64,000 nt of DNA from Streptomyces sp. TLI_235 (lineage in GTDB: Bacteria; Actinomycetota; Actinomycetes; Streptomycetales; Streptomycetaceae): positions 558,001 through 622,000 of the forward strand of contig NSGV01000002.1 in assembly GCA_002300355.1 (NCBI GenBank). The letters run 5' to 3'. Of this stretch, positions 1 to 9,395 are shown piece by piece; positions within the stretch are counted from its first letter, which is position 1, and each line of letters starts with the position of its first letter. The notes under the pieces are model-generated. The model saw only the letters and a list, made by a program, of their open reading frames with translations. It was not told the DNA's origin and made no database searches. The position numbers were made by a program, and so were the translations under genes.

Positions 1-706
1 GGTGCAGCCGGTAGCGGCCGAGGCCGTCCCGGTGCTCGGCGAGTTCGATCCGGCTCTCGCTGTTGGGCTCGCCGGGGACCTCGCGGGCGGCGAGTTCGCC
101 GCGCTCCTTGACGATCCGGCTGCGCACGGTGGCGGGCATCGGCCGCTGCGGGTCGTACCCGGCGATCGCCTCGTACTCCTTGCGGACGGCGCGGCGCTCG
201 AACAGGCCCTGGTAGGCGCCGCGGAGCTCGGGGCGGGCGACGAACAGCACCAGCCCGGCGGTGAGCCGGTCCAGGCGGTGTGCCGGGCCGAGGGCGGGCA
301 GGTCGAGGTCGCGGCGCAGTCGGGCGAGGACCGTCTCGGTGACGTGCCGGCCGCGCGGGGTGGTGGACAGGAAGTGCGGCTTGTCGACGACGACGATCCG
401 CTCGTCCCGGTGCAGCACCTCGACGGCGAACGGCACCGGGGTCTCCGGTGCCAGCTCACGGTGGAACCAGACGTACGCGCCGGGCCGGTACGGGGTGTCG
501 GCGGCGAGCGGGCCCTCGGCCGTGACGAAGACGCCGGTGCGCAGCATCTCCGCCACCCCCTCGGCGCCGACGGCCCGGCCGTAACGCTCCAGCAGGTAGG
601 CGCCCGCCGTCGGCCACGGCCCGTCCGGCGGCAGCCGGAGCCGGACCGCGTCGATGCCGTCCCGCTGCGGCAGCGGGCTCGCCGGGATGCCTGACCTGCG
701 TCTCAC
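1..706 (-). CDS. RluA-family pseudouridine synthase (3' end outside window)
   Basis: Reading the complement gives an N-terminus beginning RRRSGIPASPLPQRDGID, followed by the RluA catalytic signature HRLDRLTAG, where the Asp is the expected catalytic residue. Before it comes a segment containing ERIVVVDKPHFL, typical of the fold that isomerises uridine to pseudouridine in rRNA or tRNA. About 235 residues are visible and the C-terminus runs off the left edge. The GTG at 706 is preferred because family members start with a basic M-R-R-R stretch; another GTG lies three codons upstream. The gene is divergent from the large sensor gene at 825. The exact RNA target cannot be told from sequence. Confidence 0.85.
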   Translation of the reverse strand, partial: MRRRSGIPASPLPQRDGIDAVRLRLPPDGPWPTAGAYLLERYGRAVGAEGVAEMLRTGVFVTAEGPLAADTPYRPGAYVWFHRELAPETPVPFAVEVLHRDERIVVVDKPHFLSTTPRGRHVTETVLARLRRDLDLPALGPAHRLDRLTAGLVLFVARPELRGAYQGLFERRAVRKEYEAIAGYDPQRPMPATVRSRIVKERGELAAREVPGEPNSESRIELAEHRDGLGRYRLH

Positions 707-824
707 CGTACGCACCCTATCGGCCCAACCGGGGCGCCCGGACGGCCGTGCACTCCTCTGGGCGGGCTCCGGCAGCCATGGGAGGATGGCAGGGCGGAAA
801 GCCGATCTCTGGACGGTGCCTGGC

Positions 825-3800
825 ATGGACAATCCCGAGCAGGGCACGAGCCCGCCGAACCGCCGGGATCCGGCTGCGGACGGGCCCGGTCGGCACGCCC
901 CGGACGGGCTGCTGATGGTGCCGATCGCGACGGCGCTGATCGCCGACGACGGCCGCATCCTGCACTGGTCCCGCGACGCGGAGACGCTGCTCGGCTACAG
1001 CACCAAGGAGGCGGTCGGCGAGTTCGCCGCGAACCTGCTGATCACCGAGGACCAGCGGCAGGACGTGCTCGGCCTGTTCGAGCGGATCCTCAACGGCCGT
1101 GCCTGGTCCGGGGTCTTCCCGGTCAAGCACCGCGAGGGCCACCACGTGAACCTGGAGTTCCGCACCCACCCGATCGCCGGCCCCGACGGGCGGCCGCTCG
1201 TCCTGGCGGTGGCCTCGGACGTCACCGCGCTGCGCCGGCTGCAGGCGGACCTGGCGGTGCTGGACGGGTTCTTCACCCAGTCACCGGTCGGCATGGCGGT
1301 GTACGACGCGGAGCTGCGGTTCGTCCGGCTGAACGAGGCGCTGGCGCGGATCAACGGCATCCCGGTCGCGGAGCACCTGGGCCGGCGGGTCACCGACGTG
1401 CTGCCCGGCATCAACGGCCGCGAGGTCGAGGCGGTGATGCGCAAGGTGCTGGACGGCGGGCCGCCGGTGGTCGACTCCCGCTCGCACGGCCGCACCCCGG
1501 GCGACCCGACGCACGACCACGCCTGGTCGGCCTCGTACTTCAAGCTGGAGGAGCCCGGCGGGCACGTGCTGGGCGTCAGCTCGACGATCGTCGACGTCAC
1601 CGAGCGGTACCGGGCCGAGCACGCCGCCGCGCTGGCCCGGGAGCGGCTGACCGTGCTGGCCGACGCCACCGCGTCCATCGGCACCACGCTGGACCTGCGG
1701 CAGACCGCCCGGGAGCTCGCCGAGGTGATCGTGCCGCGGCTCGCCGACGCCGTCGGCGTGTTCGCCTTGGAGCACCTGGTCTCCGGCGCGGACGCGGTCG
1801 CCGCGGACGACGGGCTGCGGGTGCGCCGGCTCGCCGTGGCCACCGCCGACCCGGAGCACCCGATCGCCGAACTGCCGACCGAGGCGGTGTACCGGATCCC
1901 GCCCGGGTCGGTGTACGAACAGGCGCTGACCTCCGGCCGGACGGTCGTCGCCCCGAACTGGGACCTGCCGCTGCTCGCCGACGAGGCGCTCACCGAGCGT
2001 GTCCGTGACTACCTCGACGACCGACCGCGGCCGGTGCGGGTGGCGCCGCTGGTCGCCCGCGGCACGGTGCTCGGCATGGTGGTGTACTCGCGCAGCCCCG
2101 ACCGGGAGGGCTTCGGCCCGGAGGACAGCACCCTCGGCGACGAGCTCGCCTCCCGCGCCGCCGTCGCCATCGACAACGCCCGGCTCTACCTGCACCAGCA
2201 GCAGACCGCACAGGCCCGCGAGCAGGCACTCACCGAAGCCCGGGCCGCGCAGGAGCGGCTCGCCCTGGTCAACGCCGCCTCGGCCCGGATCGGCACCACC
2301 CTCGACCTCACCCAGACCGCCCGGGAGCTCGCCGAGACCGCCAGCCCCCGGCTCGCCGACACCGTCGTCGTCGAGGTGCTGGACGCGCTGGTGCGCGGCG
2401 CCGAGACCAACGTGCCCGGCCGGGCCGACCGGTCCGCGGTGCTGCGCCGGATGGCCTTCCACACCGTGCCGGGCAGCGGCATGAGCCCGGTCGCCCCGGT
2501 CGGCAGCGTGCACCGCTTCCACCCGTCGACGCCGTACGCCTGGGTGCTCGCCCACCGGCGGCCGGTGCTGCTGCCGGAGCTGGACGAGCCCACACTGAAC
2601 TGGTTCAACGACGACCCGGAGCGGGCCGCCGCCGTCCGCGAGCAGCGCGTCCGCTCGGTCATGGTGGTGCCGCTGATCGCCCGCGGATCCGCGGTCGGCG
2701 TCGCCACCTTCTACCGCAGCATCACCGAACGCCCCTACGACCAGGAGGACCTGCGGCTCGCCGGGGAGCTCGCCGCCCGGGCCGCCGTCTCCATCGACAA
2801 CGCGCTGCTGTACACCCGCGAGCGGGACGCCGCCGAACAGCGCCAGCGCGCCCTGGAGGCGGCCGGCGCCGCGCAGGCCCGGCTCGCCCTGCTGAACGAG
2901 GCCTCCACCCGGATCGGCACCACCCTCGACCTGCAGCGGACCGCGCAGGAGCTGATCGACGTGGTGATCCCGCGGTTCGCCGACTTCGTCACCGTCGACC
3001 TGCTGGAATCGGTGCTGGAGGGCGACGAGCCGGAGCCGGTGCCCCGGGACGGCTCGGTGATGCTGCGGGCCGTCGCAGTCGGCGAGGTGGGCGAGAACGG
3101 CACCATGATCGGGGCGGCCGACCCGGTCGGCGGCGGCTCGCGCTCCGCGCAGCTGTACGCGCAGAGCCTGCGCACCGGGCGGTCGATCCTGGTGCCGCAC
3201 GTCGACGAGCAGGCGCTGCGCCGGATCGTCGCCCACCCGAACCGGATCGCGCCCAGCCTGGACGCGGGCGTCCACTCGTACCTGATGGTGCCGCTGCTGG
3301 CCCGCGGCACCGTGCTCGGCGGCGTCGAGTTCGTCCGCACCCACAACCCGGAGTCGTTCACCCACGCCGACGTGGCGCTCGCCGAGGAGCTCGCCGCCCG
3401 GGCCGCGGTCTGCATCGACAACGCCCGGATCTACCGGCGCGAGCGGGACACCGCGCTGACCCTGCAGCGCAGCCTGCTGCCGCAGGACGTGCACCGCACC
3501 CCCGGGTTGGAGATCGCCCACCGCTACCTGCCGAGCAGCGTGATCAGCGAGGTCGGCGGCGACTGGTTCGACGTGGTGCCGCTCAGCGGCGGCCGGGTCG
3601 CGCTGATCGTCGGCGACGTGATGGGCCACGGCATCCGGGCCGCCGCCACCATGGGCCAGCTGCGCACCGTCGCCCGGACGCTGATCACCCTGGAGATGGA
3701 CCCGGCCCGGGTGCTTCGCCGGCTCGACGACGCGGCCGCCGCCATCGGCGAGGGCCAGTTCGCCACCTGCGTCTGCGTGCTCTTCGACCCGGTCGACCGG

Positions 3801-4544
3801 ATCTGCACCGCCGCCACCGCCGGCCACCTGCCGCCCGTCATCGCCCGGGCCGACGGCTCCACCGAACTGCTCGAACTGCCGCCCGGCGCGCCGCTCGGCG
3901 TCGGCGGGGTGCCCTTCGAGTCGGTGCACACCACACTCGACGAGGACGCCATCCTGGTCCTCTACACCGACGGGCTGGTCGAGCGGCGCGGCCGCGACCT
4001 CGACGAGGGCATCGACCTGCTGCGCCGCACCGTCGCCGAGCGCCGCGACTCGCTGGAGCAGACCTGCGACGCGGTGCTGGCCGCGCTCGGCGCCGCCGCC
4101 GGGCAGGACGACATCGCGGTGATCATGGCGCACTCCCGGCCGATCGGCAGCGACCGGCTAGCCACCCTCACCCTGGCCGGGGACCGCGCAATGGTCCGGC
4201 ACGCCCGGCGGTTCGCCCGCGACACGCTCACCGAGTGGGGGCTGAGCAGCCTCTCCGACATGGTCGAGCTGCTGACCAGCGAGCTCATCACCAACGCCCT
4301 GGTGCACGCGGGCGCCCCCGTGCAGCTGCGGATGTTCCGCAACCAGGTGCTCACCGTGGAGGTCGCCGACCGCGACCGGCACGAGCCCCGGCTGCGCCGC
4401 GCCCGGGCCGAGGACGAGGGCGGCCGCGGCATGCACCTGGTCAACGAGCTGGCGCACCGCTGGGGGACGCGCAGCACCAAGGACGGCAAGGTGGTCTGGT
4501 ACGAGCTGGAGCTGCCGCCCGGCGCCGGCCGGGGCGCCGCCTGA
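825..4544 (+). CDS. PAS-PAS-GAF-GAF-GAF-PP2C-HATPase signalling phosphatase/kinase
   Basis: About 1239 residues. Domains in order: two PAS segments (about 25-130 and 145-260), three GAF domains (about 280-450, 480-640, 675-850) joined by near-identical helices reading xxRIGTTLDL, a SpoIIE/PP2C phosphatase domain (about 890-1090, metal-binding Asp in GGDWFD and GDVMGHG), and a C-terminal RsbW-like HATPase_c domain (LTSELITNALVHA, GGRGMHLV). The family senses ligands or redox state through PAS/GAF and acts on anti-anti-sigma proteins of the SpoIIAA/RsbV type. Carrying both the phosphatase and the opposing kinase domain is common in streptomycetes. No transmembrane helix is seen, so it should be cytoplasmic. 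The start is uncertain: ATG at 786 is in frame but lacks spacing from its purine tract, so 825 was chosen. Confidence 0.88.
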   Translation: MDNPEQGTSPPNRRDPAADGPGRHAPDGLLMVPIATALIADDGRILHWSRDAETLLGYSTKEAVGEFAANLLITEDQRQDVLGLFERILNGRAWSGVFPVKHREGHHVNLEFRTHPIAGPDGRPLVLAVASDVTALRRLQADLAVLDGFFTQSPVGMAVYDAELRFVRLNEALARINGIPVAEHLGRRVTDVLPGINGREVEAVMRKVLDGGPPVVDSRSHGRTPGDPTHDHAWSASYFKLEEPGGHVLGVSSTIVDVTERYRAEHAAALARERLTVLADATASIGTTLDLRQTARELAEVIVPRLADAVGVFALEHLVSGADAVAADDGLRVRRLAVATADPEHPIAELPTEAVYRIPPGSVYEQALTSGRTVVAPNWDLPLLADEALTERVRDYLDDRPRPVRVAPLVARGTVLGMVVYSRSPDREGFGPEDSTLGDELASRAAVAIDNARLYLHQQQTAQAREQALTEARAAQERLALVNAASARIGTTLDLTQTARELAETASPRLADTVVVEVLDALVRGAETNVPGRADRSAVLRRMAFHTVPGSGMSPVAPVGSVHRFHPSTPYAWVLAHRRPVLLPELDEPTLNWFNDDPERAAAVREQRVRSVMVVPLIARGSAVGVATFYRSITERPYDQEDLRLAGELAARAAVSIDNALLYTRERDAAEQRQRALEAAGAAQARLALLNEASTRIGTTLDLQRTAQELIDVVIPRFADFVTVDLLESVLEGDEPEPVPRDGSVMLRAVAVGEVGENGTMIGAADPVGGGSRSAQLYAQSLRTGRSILVPHVDEQALRRIVAHPNRIAPSLDAGVHSYLMVPLLARGTVLGGVEFVRTHNPESFTHADVALAEELAARAAVCIDNARIYRRERDTALTLQRSLLPQDVHRTPGLEIAHRYLPSSVISEVGGDWFDVVPLSGGRVALIVGDVMGHGIRAAATMGQLRTVARTLITLEMDPARVLRRLDDAAAAIGEGQFATCVCVLFDPVDRICTAATAGHLPPVIARADGSTELLELPPGAPLGVGGVPFESVHTTLDEDAILVLYTDGLVERRGRDLDEGIDLLRRTVAERRDSLEQTCDAVLAALGAAAGQDDIAVIMAHSRPIGSDRLATLTLAGDRAMVRHARRFARDTLTEWGLSSLSDMVELLTSELITNALVHAGAPVQLRMFRNQVLTVEVADRDRHEPRLRRARAEDEGGRGMHLVNELAHRWGTRSTKDGKVVWYELELPPGAGRGAA

Positions 4545-4673
4545 GGTCGCCCGGACGGCGCAGGGGCTGCTCCGTCGAGGTGAGGCGCACGGGTGATCGG
4601 GCCGTGTCGGTTCGTACGCGGGCGGTGCGGGCCGCAGGATCGGTGCCGTCCGGCTTCCCGACCAGGAGGACTC

Positions 4674-4961
4674 ATGCGCTCCAGCCTTGCCAGGATCACC
4701 ACCGCCGCCGTCATCTCCGGCCTCGCCGTCTTCGGCGCGGCGGGCGCGGCCTCCGCCGACGACTCGCTCGCCGTCGGCGGCAACGTCTCCTCCGCCGACG
4801 GCGGTGCCCTCGCGGTCGGCGGCGACGCCGAGGCGCTCGTCGAGCACGCGCTCGCGGTGGGCGGCGACGCCTCCTCCGCGGAGGGCTGGGCCTTCGCCGT
4901 GGGCGGCGACGCCTACGGCAACGGCCTCGCCGGCGCGGTCGGCGGGGACTCGTCCTCCTGA
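4674..4961 (+). CDS. small secreted protein of tandem AVGGD repeats
   Basis: 95 residues. A Sec signal peptide (basic RSSLAR, hydrophobic core, cleavage after ASA near residue 28) precedes a mature chain of about 67 residues. The mature chain is almost wholly a repeat: five copies of A-V-G-G-D/N, the first three intervals being exactly 14 residues and the last 13, with Leu or Phe before each copy. The start ATG has a strong AGGAGGA site four bases upstream. No cysteines and no sortase signal are seen. I do not recognise a named family; the repeat suggests a small solenoid or fibre-forming exported peptide. It lies alone between the sensor gene and a convergent dehydrogenase. Confidence 0.75.
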   Translation: MRSSLARITTAAVISGLAVFGAAGAASADDSLAVGGNVSSADGGALAVGGDAEALVEHALAVGGDASSAEGWAFAVGGDAYGNGLAGAVGGDSSS

Positions 4962-4974
4962 CCCCGTGACGACC

Positions 4975-5016
4975 GGCGGAGGCCGGGCGGCGCCCCCCGG
5001 CCGACCGGCCTCCGTC
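4975..5016. terminator. terminator between convergent genes
   Basis: GGAGGCCGG (4978-4986) pairs with CCGGCCTCC (5005-5013), and flanking bases extend the stem to about 12 pairs including one G-T. It lies between the stop of the repeat protein and the stop of the oppositely oriented dehydrogenase, so it can serve both strands. Confidence 0.7.
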
Positions 5017-5031
5017 CTGTCCCGGTGCGGG

Positions 5032-5799
5032 TTACTGCGGGGTGACGTACGCGCCGGAGATGCCGCCGTCCACCAGGAAGGTGTTGGCGGTCATGAACGA
5101 GGAGTCGTCGCTGGCCAGGAAGGCCACCGCGGCGGCGATCTCCTCCGGCTCGGCGAACCGGCCGAGCGGGATGTGCACCAGCCGGCGGGCCGCCCGCTCC
5201 GGGTCCTTCGCGAACAGCTCCTGCAGCAGCGGGGTGTTGACCGGCCCCGGGCAGAGCGCGTTGATCCGGATGCCCTCGCGGGCGAACTGCACGCCCAGCT
5301 CCCGCGACATCGCCAGCACGCCGCCCTTGGAGGCGGAGTAGGAGATCTGCGAGGTCGCCGCGCCCATCACGGCCACGAAGGACGCGGTGTTGATGATCGA
5401 GCCCTTGCCCTGCCGCTGCATGTGCGGGATGGCGTACTTGCAGCACAGGTAGACGCTGGTCAGGTTGACGTCCTGGACGCGCTTCCACGCCTCCAGGCCG
5501 GTGGTGAGGATGGAGTCGTCGTCCGGCGGGGAGATGCCCGCGTTGTTGAACGCGATGTCCAGGCTGCCGTACTCCTCGACCGCCCGCTCGTACATGGCGC
5601 GCACCGCCGCCTCGTCGGTGACGTCGGCCTGCAGGAACAGGCCGCCGACCTCGTTCGCGGCCTTGGCGCCGGTCTCCTCGTCGAGGTCCACGCAGACCAC
5701 CTTGGCCCCCTCCGCGGCGAACCGCCGCGCGGTGGCCAGGCCGATGCCGCTGCCCGCTCCGGTGATGACCGCCACCCGGCCGTCCAGTCGCTTGGTCAT
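5032..5799 (-). CDS. short-chain dehydrogenase/reductase
   Basis: 255 residues, classical SDR length. Visible motifs are TGAGSGIG (NAD(P) binding), NNAG, the catalytic Y-x-x-x-K in SYSASKGG with an upstream Ser region, and CPGPVNTP. The acidic residue in VVCVDLDEE after the second strand suggests NAD(H). The ATG at 5799 is chosen because GGAGGA sits nine bases upstream; the GTG at 5808 would have no spacing. The upstream aldehyde dehydrogenase gene ends within these leader bases, so the two are cotranscribed. The substrate is unknown; context suggests an alcohol or hydroxyacid intermediate of amine catabolism. Confidence 0.85.
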   Translation of the reverse strand: MTKRLDGRVAVITGAGSGIGLATARRFAAEGAKVVCVDLDEETGAKAANEVGGLFLQADVTDEAAVRAMYERAVEEYGSLDIAFNNAGISPPDDDSILTTGLEAWKRVQDVNLTSVYLCCKYAIPHMQRQGKGSIINTASFVAVMGAATSQISYSASKGGVLAMSRELGVQFAREGIRINALCPGPVNTPLLQELFAKDPERAARRLVHIPLGRFAEPEEIAAAVAFLASDDSSFMTANTFLVDGGISGAYVTPQ

Positions 5800-5804
5800 G
5801 CTGG

Positions 5805-7169
<1,365 letters not shown>

Positions 7170-7286
7170 CAACGTGCTCCTTGACTCGAAGGAAGGAATG
7201 CGCCGGCCACTGCAGGGGCGTGTGGGGGTGCCGTCCGGCCGAAGGCCGGGGGAGATCTGCGCGGGGCGGTATGTGCAGCTCCGTCA

Positions 7287-7316
7287 CTTCCGATTCGCGC
7301 AGTTCCCCGCGCCCCT
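7287..7316 (-). repeat. copy of a dispersed Streptomyces intergenic repeat
   Basis: On the minus strand this reads AGGGGCGCGGGGAACTGCGC, which I recognise from memory as a short sequence scattered through many Streptomyces intergenic regions. It lies in the 169-bp gap after the PuuD-like gene stop and before the aldehyde dehydrogenase. Its role is unknown; it may act in transcript termination or processing. Confidence 0.55.
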
Positions 7317-7338
7317 GAGAGCACCATGTGCGTACGGC

Positions 7339-8040
7339 TCACCGGTCCCCTGCCGCGTTCGTGAGGGCCTCGAAGAGGCGGAGGTCGTCGGGGTGGGTCT
7401 CGGGGTGCCACTGGACGCCCAGGGCGAAGCGGTGGTCGGGCAGTTCGACGGCCTCGACGGTCTCGTCGGCGCTCCAGGCGGTGGGCTGCAGGCCGGTGCC
7501 GAGGCGGGCCGCCGCCTGGTGGTGGTAACAGTTGACCTTGGTGTGCTCGCCGAGGATCCCGGCGAGCCGGCTGCCCGGCCGGATCCGTACGGGCTGCCGC
7601 ACGAACACCGCCGGGACCTGCTGGTGGCTGCCGTCGGGCAGGTGCTGGAGGAGGCTTCCGCCGAGCGCCACGTTGAGCAGTTGCAGGCCGCGGCAGACGC
7701 CGAGCAGCGGCAGGTCCCGGTCGAGGGCGGCGTGCAGCAGCTCGAACTCCCAGTCGTCACGGGCCCGGTGGGGCTCGCCGGTGCGCGGGTCGGCGGCGGC
7801 CCCGTACCGGGCCGGGTCGATGTCGGAGCCGCCGGCCAGCACGATCCCGTCGAGTGCGTCCAGCAGCCGGCCGACGCCGCCGGGCTGCGGGGGCAGCAGC
7901 ACGGGTGTGCCGCCGGCCCGGGAGACCGCGTCGACGTAGGTCTGCGGGACGAGCGAGGCGTGCTGGCGCCAGACCGACCAGGCGGCCTCGTCCTGGTAGC
8001 TGGTGATGCCGATCAGTGGGCGGTGGTGCACGGTGCTCAC
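7339..8040 (-). CDS. class I glutamine-amidotransferase-like hydrolase (PuuD-like)
   Basis: 233 residues. A glutamine amidotransferase/peptidase C26 fold is indicated by the nucleophile elbow GVCRGLQLLN (Cys), an early PRIGITSYQ-type strand and the His/Glu pair in QWHPE. Stand-alone members such as PuuD cleave gamma-glutamyl amides, for example gamma-glutamyl-GABA to glutamate and GABA. That fits its position directly after a gamma-glutamyl ligase: its GTG start overlaps the ligase stop (GTGA), which implies translational coupling. The substrate is inferred from context only. Confidence 0.85.
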   Translation of the reverse strand: MSTVHHRPLIGITSYQDEAAWSVWRQHASLVPQTYVDAVSRAGGTPVLLPPQPGGVGRLLDALDGIVLAGGSDIDPARYGAAADPRTGEPHRARDDWEFELLHAALDRDLPLLGVCRGLQLLNVALGGSLLQHLPDGSHQQVPAVFVRQPVRIRPGSRLAGILGEHTKVNCYHHQAAARLGTGLQPTAWSADETVEAVELPDHRFALGVQWHPETHPDDLRLFEALTNAAGDR

Positions 8041-9395
8041 AGCCGCTCGAATCCGCGGCGCCGCTCCCAGTCGGTCACCGCCCGGTCGTAGGCGGCGAGT
8101 TCGGTCCGGCCGGCGTGGGCGTAGTGCCGGACGACGTCCTTGCCGAAGGCCTCGGTGGCGGCCTCGCTGGCCTCGAAGGCGTCGACCGCGTCGCGCAGCG
8201 TGGACGGCACCCGGGGTGCGTCGGAGGCGTACGCGTTGCCGGTGAACTCCGGTTCGAGTTCCAGCTGGTGCTCGATGCCGTACAGGCCGGCGGCGATCAG
8301 CGCGGCGACCGCGAGGTAGGGGTTGACGTCGCCGCCGGGGACGCGGTTCTCGAAGCGCAGCGACGGGCCGTGGCCGACCACCCGCAGGGCGCAGGTGCGG
8401 TTGTCGCGTCCCCAGGCGATCGCGGTCGGGGCGAAGCTGCCGGGCACGTACCGCTTGTAGGAGTTGACGGTCGGGGCGAGCAGCAGGGCGAACTCGGAGA
8501 GGCAGGCGAGCTGGCCGGCGAGGAAGTGCTCCATGGTGCGGGAGAACCCGTGCGGGCCGTCGCCGGCCATCACCGGGGCTCCGGCCGCGTCGCGCAGGCT
8601 CAGGTGGATGTGGCAGGAGTTGCCCTCGCGCTCGTCGTACTTGGCCATGAAGGTGAGGCTGCAGCCCTCCTGGGCGGCGATCTCCTTCGCGCCGGTCTTG
8701 TAGACGGCGTGGTTGTCGCAGGTGGTGAGGGCGTCGGCGTACTTGAAGGCGATCTCGTGCTGGCCGAGGTTGCACTCGCCCTTGGCGGACTCGACGGTGA
8801 GGCCGGCGCCGGCCATCTCGTTGCGCAGCCGGCGCAGCAGGGGTTCGACCCGGGAGGTGCCGAGGATCGAGTAGTCGACGTTGTACTGGTTGGCCGGGGT
8901 GAGGCCGTGGTAGGCGCGCTCCCAGGCCTGTTCGTAGGTGTCGCGGAAGAGGATGAACTCGAGCTCGGTGCCGGCGTACGCCTGCCAGCCGTAGCCGGCC
9001 AGGCGCTCCAGCTGGCGGCGGAGGACCTGCCGCGGGGAGACGGTGACCGGGCGGCCGTCGTGGTGGTGGACGTCGCACTGGACCATGGCGGTGGCCGGGT
9101 GCCAGGGCACCGTGCGCAGGGTGGCGAGGTCCGGGGTGAGGACGAGGTCGCCGTAACCGCTCTCCCAGGAGGAGATGGCGTAGCCGTCCACGGTGTTCAT
9201 GTCGGTGTCGACGGCGAGCAGGTAGCCGCAGCCCTCGGCGGCACCGGGGACGACGTCGGAGAGGAAGTACTCGGCGGCGAGCCGCTTGCCCTGGAGGCGG
9301 CCCTGCATGTCGGTCATGGCGAGGACGACGGTGTCCACGCTGCCGTCGGCGACCAGCTCGCGCAGCCGGTCGAGGGTGAGCCTGGGGCTGCTCAT
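8037..9395 (-). CDS. glutamine-synthetase-like gamma-glutamyl-amine ligase
   Basis: 452 residues. It has the glutamine synthetase catalytic fold: metal and substrate motifs GTELEFILF, ESAKGECNLGQHEI, a HIHLSL motif, and RFENRVPGGDVNPYLA. It lacks the adenylylation-loop Tyr signature of true GlnA. Together with PuuD-like and aldehyde dehydrogenase partners this fits the GlnA3/GlnA4 group of Streptomyces, which ligates glutamate to polyamines or ethanolamine with ATP. From memory, a glnA4 neighbourhood with a GntR-type regulator is known in S. coelicolor. The ATG at 9395 overlaps the permease stop (ATGA). Which amine is used cannot be decided here. Confidence 0.85.
   Translation of the reverse strand: MSSPRLTLDRLRELVADGSVDTVVLAMTDMQGRLQGKRLAAEYFLSDVVPGAAEGCGYLLAVDTDMNTVDGYAISSWESGYGDLVLTPDLATLRTVPWHPATAMVQCDVHHHDGRPVTVSPRQVLRRQLERLAGYGWQAYAGTELEFILFRDTYEQAWERAYHGLTPANQYNVDYSILGTSRVEPLLRRLRNEMAGAGLTVESAKGECNLGQHEIAFKYADALTTCDNHAVYKTGAKEIAAQEGCSLTFMAKYDEREGNSCHIHLSLRDAAGAPVMAGDGPHGFSRTMEHFLAGQLACLSEFALLLAPTVNSYKRYVPGSFAPTAIAWGRDNRTCALRVVGHGPSLRFENRVPGGDVNPYLAVAALIAAGLYGIEHQLELEPEFTGNAYASDAPRVPSTLRDAVDAFEASEAATEAFGKDVVRHYAHAGRTELAAYDRAVTDWERRRGFERL

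Noticed and set aside
1281..4133. Minus-strand open frame of 950 codons antisense to the large sensor gene
   Set aside because: It is the complement of a clear multi-domain coding frame; its Arg/Pro/Gly/His-rich translation shows no family motifs. The same applies to other long antisense frames in this GC-rich window.
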